A stretch of DNA of 64,000 nucleotides from CAVVEQ01 sp963828855 (lineage in GTDB: Bacteria; Chloroflexota; Anaerolineae; Anaerolineales; Anaerolineaceae), in contig CAWHGB010000002.1 of NCBI GenBank assembly GCA_963828855.1, positions 806,001 through 870,000 of the forward strand. Reading direction: 5' to 3'. Shown one piece after another: positions 25,392 through 35,091 of this stretch (position 1 is the stretch's first letter; each line of letters starts with the position of its first letter). Below the pieces are notes generated by a model. That model ran no database searches and was not told the DNA's origin. It was given only the letters and a program-made list of their open reading frames with translations. Position numbers and translations under genes: made by a program.

Positions 25392-25994
25392 TTACTCCCT
25401 TCCCAGCCGCTCACGGTGATAAATGCTGAGATCCTGCCGCAATTTCAGGCGCGCCCTGAGCAGCCTGGTCTTCACGTTGGGGATACTGATCCCGAGTACC
25501 GCAGAGGTCTCCTCAATGGAAAGCCGCTGCAAATCCCGCAGGGTGAACACACTTCTCAGATTCTCCGGCAGCCGGGTAATTGCTTGATCAAGCTCCATTT
25601 TTCCTTCTGCAGTCAGCAATTCCGTTTCCGGTTGGGCTGCCCAATCCACAATCTCAATCTCCTCACTATCCTCTCCGCCCGGGTCGCTATCGATCTCAAC
25701 GATACTGCCAGTAGGTTTTCGCCGCCGCAGGTTCATGAGGGATTCATTCATTGCGATCCGATAGATCCAGGTGGAAAGCTGTGATCTGCCTTCAAATCCC
25801 GGCAAAGCCTTGATCACCTTTATAAATGTCTCCTGGGTGATATCCTCCGCATCCTGCTCATTCCCGGTCATGCGTAGGGCAAGCCGGTAAATGGGATCCA
25901 TGAAGATCTCAACCATGGCAGCAGTTTCAGACCTTTCCCCGGAGCGCAGAGCGTCCAGCGAGAGGTCCTCTGCCTTTTTGTTTGTGACATTCAT
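25392..25994 (-). CDS. ECF-type RNA polymerase sigma factor
   Basis: 200 residues. Region 2 is seen in MVEIFMDPIYRLALRMTGNEQDAEDITQETFIKVIKAL and GRSQLSTWIYRIAMNESLMNLRRRK; region 4 in LPENLRSVFTLRDLQRLSIEETSAVLGISIPNVKTRLLRARLKLR. An acidic spacer (EIDSDPGGEDSEEIEI) joins the two. It directs RNA polymerase to specific promoters and should be held by the anti-sigma factor encoded next. Lies 38 bases after tsaD in the same minus-strand train. Frame intact. Confidence 0.93.
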   Translation of the reverse strand: MNVTNKKAEDLSLDALRSGERSETAAMVEIFMDPIYRLALRMTGNEQDAEDITQETFIKVIKALPGFEGRSQLSTWIYRIAMNESLMNLRRRKPTGSIVEIDSDPGGEDSEEIEIVDWAAQPETELLTAEGKMELDQAITRLPENLRSVFTLRDLQRLSIEETSAVLGISIPNVKTRLLRARLKLRQDLSIYHRERLGRE

Positions 25995-26032
25995 TCGATG
26001 ATCCTGGATGGAAATGGTTACAGGTTTAAAGG

Positions 26033-27106
26033 TCAGGAAAGCGGCCAGTTGGGAAGCACGTCAAAATCCAGCGGGGAACGATCTCCGCGAATGAAGTGGT
26101 AATACCCGGCCGTGGCCACCATCACCGCGTTATCCGTGCAAAGCGAGAGAGGTGGTATATGCACTTTGAACTCGGACTGATTCAGGAAAGCCTCCCGCAG
26201 CGCTTTATTGGCGGAGACACCCCCAGCGACGACGATCTCCTTAACCTGGAATTTTCTGGCAGCATCCATGGTTTTGGTAAAGAGCGTATCCACCACCGCA
26301 GCCTGGAAACTGGCTGCCAGGTCTTCGATCGGCAGGGGTTGGTTATCCTCTTCCAGTCTTCGTACAACCCGCAGTACCGCGGTCTTGATACCGCTGAAGG
26401 AAAAATCCCAGGTGCCCTCCAACCGCGCGCGCGGAAAGGTGAATGCTTTTGGATCGCCGATCACTGAAACCTTCTGGATGGATGGCCCCCCTGGATAAGG
26501 CAGGGAGAGCAGACGGGCTACCTTATCAAATGCTTCGCCTGCGGCGTCGTCAGTCGTCCCGCCCAATCGTTTGTACGTCAGGTGGTCGGTCATCATGTTC
26601 AGCTCGGTATGACCCCCCGAAACGAGGAGAGCCATCAGAGGAAAATTCGGCGGTTTGGGTGCTTCCTGGGCTCCCTCCGGGATCGACCAGGCGGAATAAA
26701 TATGCCCTTCCAGGTGATTAACACCGATCAGGTGCAGGTTCCGGCCCAGCGCAAGACCCTTGGCTGCATTCACGCCCACAACCAGCGAACCTGCCAACCC
26801 GGGTCCGCGGGTGACGGCAATCGCGTCAATATCCCCCATCTCCAGGTGAGCCTGTACCAGGGCTTGCTCGATCACCGGGTAGATCGTACGGATGTGCTGC
26901 CGGGAGGCGACTTCAGGGAAGACCCCTCCGAACTTTGCATGCATCTCCGCCTGGCTGGCTACTATGCTGGAGAGGATCTGCCGACCATTCTCCACCACCG
27001 AAGCTGCGGTTTCATCACAGGATGTTTCGATTCCGAGGATCCTGGCATTGACATGCTTCAAAGGCTTTTCGCCGCTGAGAGGAAGCTGCTCGCTCATTCT
27101 CCCCAT
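26033..27106 (-). CDS. tsaD: tRNA N6-adenosine threonylcarbamoyltransferase
   Basis: 357 residues; the Met four codons in (27097) is an alternative start. Motifs are ILGIETSCDETAASVV at the N-terminus, the metal site GVNHLEGHIYSAW (HxxxH), LVSGGHTEL and VVAGGVSANKALREAF. TsaD works with TsaB/TsaE to make t6A at position 37 of tRNAs that read ANN codons. Essential in most bacteria, and the frame is intact here. Confidence 0.96.
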   Translation of the reverse strand: MGRMSEQLPLSGEKPLKHVNARILGIETSCDETAASVVENGRQILSSIVASQAEMHAKFGGVFPEVASRQHIRTIYPVIEQALVQAHLEMGDIDAIAVTRGPGLAGSLVVGVNAAKGLALGRNLHLIGVNHLEGHIYSAWSIPEGAQEAPKPPNFPLMALLVSGGHTELNMMTDHLTYKRLGGTTDDAAGEAFDKVARLLSLPYPGGPSIQKVSVIGDPKAFTFPRARLEGTWDFSFSGIKTAVLRVVRRLEEDNQPLPIEDLAASFQAAVVDTLFTKTMDAARKFQVKEIVVAGGVSANKALREAFLNQSEFKVHIPPLSLCTDNAVMVATAGYYHFIRGDRSPLDFDVLPNWPLS

Positions 27107-27145
27107 TTTACCGTGTTTGCGAAAACTTTGCCCCGTTTAGAAGTG

Positions 27146-27666
27146 TCAATGCAGGCTGCGGACCGCCTGGAGGGCACCGATGATGCTTCCCGAGACCATC
27201 ATCATCCCGATCAACGCCAGCAGCAGCGGGTCCACGATCAGGGTGGAGTTCCAGGCAAGACAGGGTACAAAATCCTTTTCTCCTACGATCTGCTGCCAGG
27301 CTTGTGAATACTCAAAGGAGATGCAGTGAGCCATATCGCCTGATCCACGCTGAAATTCATACGCGAGGATGATGAATCCCGCGCCAATCAACCCCACCAT
27401 CAATGCCACCGCGAGGTAAAGTCGGGCTCGATCCAACCGAATCCGATATTGGTTCTTCCGTTCCACTTCAGTGAGAAATCTGCGGCTTTGCTCCCAACCC
27501 CAACCAGTCCGTTCGCACAAGCGGGGAATAAGCTGGTCCTCGTCACCCCTTCCCCTGCGTAGCTCTGCCAGGGTGAATTTCTCCAGGGAATCCCAGGATT
27601 CTCCATCCGGTAAAAAATATCCGGATTCGGATTAACCGCCCAGGAACGAGTGGCTCTCGTTTTCAT
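27146..27666 (-). CDS. Two-helix membrane protein, paralogue B, frameshifted
   Basis: About 173 residues after repair. From MKTRATRSWAVNPNPDIF one extra T in the TTTTTT run near 27625 restores the frame to LPDGESWDSLEKFTLAELRRG, then LIPRLCERTGWGWEQSRRFLTEVERKNQYRI. Two transmembrane helices follow (LYLAVALMVGLIGAGFIILA and LLLALIGMMMVSGSIIGAL) flanking an outer loop with two Cys (AHCISFEYS, FVPCLAW). It has the same plan as the gene immediately upstream, so the pair arose by duplication. Family and function not recognised. Confidence 0.65.
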
Positions 27667-27671
27667 GTAAA

Positions 27672-28236
27672 TTACGAAAAATACTTGATCCGTTGGGTTT
27701 GATCCCCGGCAGCCCGGCGGGAGCGGACAAAGGTGACGATCAACCCGATGGTACAAAGGATAAATGTGAGCAAACCGATTCCGCCCACCAGGATCAGCAG
27801 GCTCTGGTAGCCTCCTTTGACCAGGTCGTTGAAAAAATCGGTTGCCGCAAGCGCGTAACATTGCGAGACTGTCTCTGTCCCCATGACTTTTTGCATTTCT
27901 GCGGACAGGGTGATTACCAGGCAGTTATTGATCCGGGAGGCTTCCACTCCTCGATCCAGGCTGGCCAGGAAAACGGTCAATCCCAGGAGGGACATAAGCA
28001 TATAGAAAATGAGAAAGAACCTGGAGTTATATTGTAAGCAACTCCTTTGAGTATTTTTCCCTGACGGAAGTGAGGAATATCCTGCTGGTCGCCCAATTCC
28101 AGTTCGTCCTCTGGCATAGGTCCCAGGTCAGCTCATCTTCCGATTTTCGACGCTTCTTGATCTCCTCGAGCACAAATTTCTCGAGTTCGAGTCGTTCCGC
28201 ATCATCATTGAAGGTAGGAGGTTCCGCTTGCATCAC
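27672..28236 (-). CDS. Two-helix membrane protein, paralogue A, frameshifted
   Basis: About 187 residues. Start GTG 28236 or ATG 28233, overlapping the stop of the peptidase gene. N-terminal helical part: ERLELEKFVLEEIKKRRKSEDELTWDLCQRTNWNWATSRIFL, clearly alignable to paralogue B (KF-LxE-RR..D-L...LC-RT-W-W..SR.FLT.V). The frame breaks once near 28035, then NSRFFLIFYMLMSLLGLTVF gives helix 1, an outer loop with two Cys (NNCLVITLS, SQCYALAAT) and helix 2 (SLLILVGGIGLLTFILCTIGLIV). Function unknown; the Cys pair could form a disulfide. Confidence 0.65.
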
Positions 28237-29471
28237 TTCCTTGCTGGAATGACAAGATCTAACGGGTAAGGCGCAAGGATCTCAAACGTGCCGTCCGCTT
28301 TCACAAGGACACTATCTTCAAGGCGTACGCCCATCCCGTCTTCCGGGTAATACAAACCGGGTTCCACCGTGAAGACGCACCCAGGCATCAGCCGGTCGGT
28401 ATCAGATGAAGTTCGACCCGCTCCAGGGTTTCTCGTGCACCCGCAGACCGATCCCATGACCAACACTGTGGACGTAACCCTTTTCAGTGGCAGGATCCTC
28501 GCGGATGGTGGGATGACCCTGCTTTTGGAAAATCTCGCAGGTGAGCGCCTGGCTATTCGGAAAACAGGGCTCCAGGGTGTAAATTCGCCATAACCTGCTT
28601 GTAGGCAGACCTCACGTCATAATATAGGCGCAGCGCTGAATCGGTCGCGTATCCGATACACCAGGTGCGTGTGAAATCGTAGAAGTATCCCCCGCCAGCT
28701 TCGCAGGGAAAAATATCGTAGACGATCGTCTCCCCGGTTTTGAGGATATCTTCAGGATTCCCGGAGGAATGCGGCACGCCGGCATCCCTTCCGATGGCAA
28801 AAATGGTCGCTTCCGGGTTTTCAGCCCCTCGTTCCGCCAGCCACAGGTCGATCTTCCGTTTCACGTCCCGGATCCTGAGCGGATCCCCGTTCTTTTTAAG
28901 TAAAATGCCTTTTTTAACTTTCCTGCTGGATAGGAAATCAGCAGTCTCCGCCACTACCTCCGTGGTGATGCGTCCCATTTTGCGGATTCGCTCGATCTCA
29001 TCCTCGTCCTTGGACATCATGGCCTGCATTAACAATTCGTCCTGCGGAAAGCCGGTGAGTTTGAGTTCCGGCATCTCTCCCTGTAAGGCGTCGAAAAAAC
29101 GCCCATCCGCTGCCCAGATCGGTCTGCCCGTAAAGCGCCAGGTTACCTTTGGTGATACCGGCGTCGATCAACATTTTTTTCAACCGCAGCGCTGCCACCC
29201 GGGATGCATTGCCGCCTGCCTCCTTTTGAAAATAGGCGGCAGGATAATCATTAAAGCTTCGAAGTACCAGCCCGGTGAGGGCAGCTTCATCCCTTTCCAT
29301 GGGAGGGTGTAGGAGGATCGGGGCTTTTCCTCGTTTTTTAAACAGGAAGGCGTTGGTGATGTGAGCCAGTCCGGTGAAATAGACCATCGACGCGTTGTGC
29401 TGGGTGGGTCCGGTGACCAGCAGGGCATCGATCTTTTGTTTTTTCATCAAGGTATCCAGGTCGCTTCTCAT
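28233..29471 (-). CDS. M24 family metallopeptidase (Xaa-Pro aminopeptidase-like), frameshifted
   Basis: About 412 residues with GGGAGG upstream of the ATG. The N-terminal creatinase-type domain (MRSDLDTLMKKQKIDALLVTGPTQHN, VYFTGLAHITNAFLF) breaks near 29090; the catalytic domain follows (TIVYDIFPCEAGGGYFYDFTRTW). A second break near 28560 and a third near 28410 interrupt the C-terminal half. The pita-bread metal ligands are all visible: D in YDIFP, D in YDFTRTW, H in HSVGHGIGLRVHE, E in TVEPGLYYPEDGM and E in VRLEDSVLV. It removes N-terminal residues before proline, or hydrolyses related amides. Starts 42 bases after selA. Confidence 0.85.
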
Positions 29472-29513
29472 TAACTTCCCTCCCGAATCATTTTCATTCT
29501 GGAATCAGCATCG

Positions 29514-30861
29514 CTAGTTGATAATATTCCTCAACCCGGCGAGGAGATCTTCTTCCTCCTCCTGGAATACTGTACGCGGATCGCAAACGATCCTATCCCG
29601 GTCGATCCGGGCGATGATCGGCGGATCATTCCGGCGCAGAATCGCGAGAGCTTTTTCCAATTTTGGCACCTTCAAGGCCAGCAAGTGGGTAGGCAGGGTC
29701 TCTCCAGGCAGGCTGCCCCCACCCACGGTGGATAGACCTGATATGATTTCGCCGGTACCCAATACCTCTGGACCAGTGCTGTGCGGTCATTTCCAGGTCT
29801 TCTTCAGTCCGCGCGATCATTCGCCAGACCGGAATCTCCAGAGTCTTATCCCTCAGGTACAGGTCAAGCACCCGGCAAAGGATTGCCAGGTTTAGTTTAT
29901 CAATGCGCACCGCGCGGGCTAGCGGATGTCGTTTGATCTTCGCGATCAGCTCCCGTTTTCCCAGGATTATCCCTGCCTGCGGTCCACCCAGGAGCTTATC
30001 CCCGGAAAAACAGACCAGGTCCGCCCCCGCTTCCAGCGATTCCTGCACCATGGGTTCGTGCGCCAGTCCATAATTGGCGGTATCCAGGAGTGCTCCCGAA
30101 CCCAGGTCATCGATCAGTAGTGCATCATACTGCCGGGCAATATCGCCCAATGTCCTTCAAGTACGGCTCGCTGGTGAAGCCGGTAAGGTGGTAATTGGAA
30201 TGGTGCGCGCGCAGGATCGCGCCAGCACCTTCTTGCAAGGCTTCTTCGTAATCGGCAGGGATGAACCCGTTGGTGGTGCCGATTTCCACCATTTTCGCGC
30301 CGGATTGAGCCAGCACCTCCGGCACCCGGAATCCCCCCGCCGATCTCCACCATCTGCGTTCGGGAGATGATCACCCTTTTTCGTTTGCAGAGCGCAGTCA
30401 GTGCCAAGTAGCACCGCCGCGGCATTATTATTGACCACCAGGGCAGCCTCTGCACCGGTCAAACGGGTGAGCAGACGTTCCGCATGATCCGACCGGGAAC
30501 CGCGCTCCCCTTCTCCAGGTCATATTCAAGCGAGGTGTATCCAGCCAGCTCACTTGCCTGGACCAGGCTTGGAGTGAAGGGTGCCCTCCCAGGTTGGTGT
30601 GAAGGATTACCCCAGTGGCATTTATCACCGGTTTCAGTGTAGGGATAAGCCAAGTCCGCAAGCAATTAGTCTGCATTTTGCAGGATGGTGGCATCGGTCC
30701 AGGTCTTCTCGGTTTATCCGCTAAGTTTTCACGGATCATCTTTAAGCGTCTCACGGATCGCCTCCAGGGTGAGTGGACGGCCGAATTCTCCGGATCAAAT
30801 TCTCCGCGTCTACATGGCGTAGCAGCCGGTCGACGGATGGAAGGGAGCGTAGATCACTCAT
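29514..30861 (-). CDS. selA: L-seryl-tRNA(Sec) selenium transferase, frameshifted
   Basis: About 448 residues after joining. MSDLRSLPSVDRLLRHVDAENL is a clean SelA N-terminus; then NATGVILHTNLG, GAEAALVVNNNAAAVLLAL, MVEIGTTNGFIPADYEEAL, LRAHHSNYHLTGFT, YDALLIDDLGSGALLD and FSGDKLLGGPQAGIILGK, which holds the PLP lysine. The C-terminus is LRRNDPPIIARIDRDRIVCDPRTV. About five one-base breaks between 29740 and 30770. SelA converts Ser-tRNA(Sec) to Sec-tRNA(Sec) using selenophosphate. Its ATG overlaps the stop of the membrane-protein gene upstream (ATGA). Its presence supports real UGA recoding in this genome. Confidence 0.92.
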
Positions 30862-31260
30862 TCGTGGGTTTCGGGAGGTTGAAACTTATTGCGTTCGCGC
30901 ATGCGCAGCAGGAATTCGATCACGATCAATCCGATGGCGATGAAAACCGCCCGTGCCGTATCCAGGGCACGGCCAAGCTGCAACCAGACGAGCAGGTCGG
31001 TATATACTCCCACCCAGATCGCCTGACGCAGTAGGATCCCGGTATTCACCTGAGGGTTCGCTCGGAAACCGGCGGTGCAGGAAATGGATAAGCGGCAGTG
31101 AGACCCCGATGGCAAGCAGGGTCAGGAAGAAGAAGAAAAGCCAGCGCGGACCCAGGGTTGGCAGGGTGGCGAAGATGAGGATCAGCAGACCCAGGAACCC
31201 GCTGCCAGCCAGAATGCCGCTGAGAATGAATATGGATTGAACCGAGGGAAATTTCTTCAA
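30858..31260 (-). CDS. Small four-helix membrane protein coupled to selA, frameshifted
   Basis: About 134 residues from a TTG at 31260 behind GGAAGG. Hydrophobic segments: SIFILSGILAGSGFLGLLILIF, LFFFFLTLLAIGVSLPLI, then after one break near 31075 ILLRQAIWVGVYTDLLVWLQLG and AVFIAIGLIVIEFLLRM. No motif I recognise. Its stop codon overlaps the selA ATG, so the two are translationally linked; whether that reflects a role in selenium supply is unknown. First gene of the minus-strand train, divergent from metH. Confidence 0.65.
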
Positions 31261-31308
31261 TGTATCCTTCCTGTCACGATATTATTTTATCCCCAATTTC
31301 AAGCAGGA

Positions 31309-31336
31309 TTCATACCATCTTGCTTTATGGTAGAAT
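31309..31336 (+). promoter_or_regulatory. Promoter ahead of the SAM-I riboswitch
   Basis: TTCATA (31309-31314), 16 bases, TAGAAT (31331-31336). The -10 lies about 20 bases before the riboswitch P1 stem, a suitable distance. Confidence 0.5.
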
Positions 31337-31355
31337 ACGCAACGAACTGGTTTTC

Positions 31356-31508
31356 ACTCATCCAGAGAGGCGGAGGGACCGGCCCTGCGAAGCCTCGGCA
31401 ACCGCGAAAAAAGCTGGTGCCAAATCCGGCAGAGTCCGCAAGCGCGGATATTCTGGAAGATGAGGCAGGCAGAAAGAACGCTACCCTCTCCATCCAGAGA
31501 GGATTTTT
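31356..31508 (+). promoter_or_regulatory. SAM-I (S-box) riboswitch with terminator, upstream of metH
   Basis: The aptamer (31356-31466) shows the conserved core: CTCATCCAGAGAGG, GGAGGGACCGGCCC, GAAGCCTCGGCAACC, GGTGCCAAATCC and the closing GGAAGATGAGG that pairs with the 5' strand. The expression platform is the stem CCTCTC / GAGAGG (31485-31502) followed by TTTTT. When SAM is bound, transcription should stop before metH, so methionine synthesis is repressed when SAM is plentiful. Confidence 0.95.
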
Positions 31509-31544
31509 AATATCTTACCGGGATGTGACCGGCAGGAGGCGCTC

Positions 31545-34500
31545 ATGGAAAGAAAATATACAAACCGCAAGTATCTGGATGCTCTCAAGCAGCGTGTTTT
31601 GGTCTTCGATGGTGCCATGGGCACCAACCTGCAAAAGATGAACCTGACCGCGAAGGAATTCGGCGGAGAAAAGACAGAGGGTTGCAATGATTACCTTGTT
31701 CTCAGCTTACCCCCAGGCGCCCCTCTCAGTTCATCGTTCCTTCCTCGAAGTTGGTGTGGATGTTATCGAAACCTGCACCTTCCGCTCCAACCGCATCACC
31801 CTGGCAGAGTATGGCCTTGCAGACCGGGTGTTGAAGATCAACCGCACCGCTGCTGCGCTTGCCCGGAATGCTCGCGGATGAATTTTCCACCCCAGATCAT
31901 CCCCGTTTCGTCGCCGGGTCGATCGGTCCATCCGGCAAACTGCCCTCGATGAACGATCCCGGAGCTTTCCAATATCATCGTGGACGAGCTTGTCGGATGT
32001 TTTCCGGGAGCAGGCAGCCGGTTTGATCTCCGGGGGTGTGGACTTGCTGTCTGATCGAGACCTCGCAGGATATTCTCGAGGTGAGAGCAGCCATTCACGG
32101 TATCCAGGACGCATTCCAGAATACCGGTGTTTACCTGCCCATCCAGGCACAGGTGACCCTGGATACCACCGGCGCATGCTGCTCGGAACGGATATCACTG
32201 CGGTACTCGCCATTCTCGAAGGGCTTCCCATCGATGTGATCGGATTGAACTGCTCCACCGGTCCGGAGCACATGCGCGAACCCATCCAGGCGCTCGGCGC
32301 GCATTCTCCCCCTGCCGGTTTCCTGCATTCCCAATGCCGGTTTGCCCCTCAATGTGGATGGTGAGGCAGTCTACCCCCTCACGCCGGAGGAGTTTGCCTC
32401 CTCCATGGGTGAATTTGTGGAGAAAGTACCATGTGAATGTGGTTGGTGGCTGCTGCGGCACCACTCCCGAGCATCTCCGCAAGCTGGTCGAACGTATCAG
32501 CGGGCATGCCAATCTGCCGCGCCCAGCTTTTCCAATCGGCGCTTCTCGCTTCCAGCATCCAGGCGCAGCCCATGCAGCAGGAGCCCCGCCCATTCCTGAT
32601 CGGCGAGCGGCTGAACACCCAGGGGAGCGCCAAGTTCAAGCAGATCATCCTGGACGAAAATTACGATGCCATTCTCTCCATCGCCCGCCAGCAGGTCAAT
32701 AGCGGAGCGCACGGGTTGGATCTCTGCGTGGCACTCACCGAGCGCAGCGATGAATCGGAATCGATCAAAAAAGCCATCAAGGTGCTCGCCCCGGTTCTGC
32801 GCATCCCGCTGGTGATCGACAGCACCGAGCCGGAGGTGATGGAAACCGCCCTCAAGAACTACCCCGGCCGCTGCCTGTTGAACTCCATCAATCTGGAAGC
32901 CGGCGAAGAGAAAGCCGGACGAATTCTCGCTCTGGCGAAGAAATACAATGCTGCAGTCATTGCCCTGACCATCGATGAAAATGGTATGGCAAAAACCGCC
33001 GAACGTAAGCTGGAAGATCGCCCGGCGCATCCACTCATCTGGCAGTGGAGAAATTCGGCTTGCGGTCCACAGGACCTGGTCTTCGATGCCCTGACCTTCA
33101 CCCTGGCCACCGGCGATCCCGAATACGCCCGATCCGCCCTCGAAACCTTCGAAGGCATCCGCCTGATCAAAACCAATCTGCCGGGCGTGCTCACCTCCCT
33201 GGGGGTCAGCAATGTGTCCTTCGGGCTGGATCCCCGTGCCCGCGGAGTGCTCAACAGCCTGATGCTCTACCATTCTGTTCAGGCCGGGTTGGATATGGCT
33301 ATCGTGAATCCCGCCCAGATCACCCCCTACGCCGATCTCTCCGAGGAGGAGCGCGATTTGGGGGAAGATCTCATCTTCAACCGCGTATCCGGATGCGCTC
33401 CAGAACCTGATCAACCACTTCCAGGCTCTCCCCGCGGGATCCGGCAGCGTGGAGCAGCAGCAATCGGAGCTGGCCGGGAATGAACCCACGCGAACGGCTG
33501 CACTTCAAGATCCTCCACCGGATCAAAGAAGGTGTGGAAGCTGATATCGATGAGATCGTCACTCCGTTTGAATCCGGCAGAGCGGCATGCAGCCGCGATT
33601 GATGTGCTCAACACCGTCCTCCTGCCCGCCATGAAGGAGGTCGGCGACCGATTCGGCACCGGAGAATTGATCCTGCCCTTCGTGCTGCAATCCGCTGAAG
33701 TGATGAAAGCTTCGGTCACCCACCTGGAACAATACCTGGAGAGAAAAGAAGGCGCTTCCAAGGGCAGGGTGGTGCTGGCCACGGTTTATGGCGATGTGCA
33801 CGATATCGGCAAGAACCTGGTAAAGACCATCCTTTCCAACAACGGGTATGAGGTCGTTCGACCTCGGCAAACAGGTGCCTGCCGAGTCTGATCATCTCGA
33901 AAGCCGTCGAGGTGAATGCCGATGCGATCGGTTTGAGCGCGCTGCTCGTCAGCACCAGCCGGCAGATGCCCGCCATCGTCAATGAGCTTTCTCTGCGCAA
34001 GTTGAATTTCCCGGTGCTGATCGGCGGAGCTGCCATCAACCGCCGCTTCGGCAGGCGCATCCTGCAGGTGGAGGATGGCAGCTTTCTACCCGGGCGGTGT
34101 TTTTATTGTAAGGACGCTTTCGAAGGTCTGGGCACCATGGATCGGCTCACAGACCCTAAAGCCGAACGCGGGAAATTCCTTGCGGAGGACATGCTCGCTG
34201 AAGCAAAACTGGAGATCCAGAAGCGATTCCGCATTCCAAAGCCTCTCCGGCTCAGGCAACGATCCGCTCTGCAACTCCCGCCGGCAGATTTATCCCCCGG
34301 CCGCCCTCCTGGGGTCCGCGGGTGGTGCAGAAAATGCCGCTTGAGGAGGTGTTCGAACATCTTTCTCTGAAAGAACTTTCCGGCTCTCCTGGGGTGCGAA
34401 GAACGCGCATGGGGATGCCTGGAAGAAAATGGAAGAAAAGTTCACCCTGCGACTGGAAGAAATGAAAAAGGAAGCCATTCGCACCGGTTGGATCCACCCA

Positions 34501-35072
34501 CAGGGGGTTTACGGGTATTTCCCCTGCCAGGCAGATGGCGATGACCTGGTGCTCTTCGATCCCGGCAGCCTGGCAGCTTCCACACCCGTGGAATTGACCC
34601 GCTTTTCGTTCCCGCGCCAGTCCGAGCAGGAACACCTCTGCCTCGCGGATTACTTCCTCCCGCTGGGATCAGCTGCACATGGATGCTGTCGCGCTCCAGG
34701 TGGTCACGGTCGGGCAGGAAGCCACCCGCCGGATCGAAGCGTTGAATGCCGAGGGCGAGATCACCGAGGCGTATTTTGCCCACGGTCTGGCGGTCCAGAT
34801 GGCGGAAGCCGCTGCCAGATTACCTGCATGCCCACATCCGCCGCGAACTGGGTTTGGCAGCGGACCAGGGGAAGCGGTATTCCTGGGGATACCCCGCCAT
34901 CCCCGAACTTGCAGACCATCAAAAAGTCTTCGACCTGCTTCCGGTGGAGAACGAGCTGGGTATGCGCCTGACAAGCGCCTACCAGCTCATCCCCGAGCAA
35001 TCCACCGCCGCGATCATCGTACACCACCCGGCTGCAAGTTATTTCAACGTCGCTGCCGGTCGGCAGGAATGA
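31545..35072 (+). CDS. metH: Cobalamin-dependent methionine synthase, heavily frameshifted
   Basis: About 1175 residues from the ATG at 31545 (GGAGG upstream). Domains in order: homocysteine methyltransferase (VFDGAMGTNLQKM, VDVIETCTFRSN, VVGGCCGTTPEH zinc site); pterin domain (FLIGERLNTQGSAKFK, NSINLEAGEEKAGRI); B12 domain (cap with NTVLLPAMKEVGDRFGTGEL; GDVHDIGKNLVKTIL carrying the cobalt-ligand His); and the activation domain (DQGKRYSWGYPAIPELAD). About a dozen one-base breaks, e.g. an extra T near 31713. All domains are conserved, so I read the breaks as sequence errors and not decay, though a pseudogene cannot be fully excluded. Makes methionine from homocysteine and methyl-THF. Confidence 0.9.
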
Positions 35073-35091
35073 TCAGGAGAGAAGGTGATCC

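Noticed and set aside
28553..28575. Break in the M24 peptidase considered as stop-codon readthrough
   Set aside because: The stop is TAG and the downstream catalytic motifs continue in a different frame, which points to a one-base indel.
32497..33489. 330-codon minus-strand open frame
   Set aside because: Antisense to the pterin domain of metH, with no recognisable protein features.
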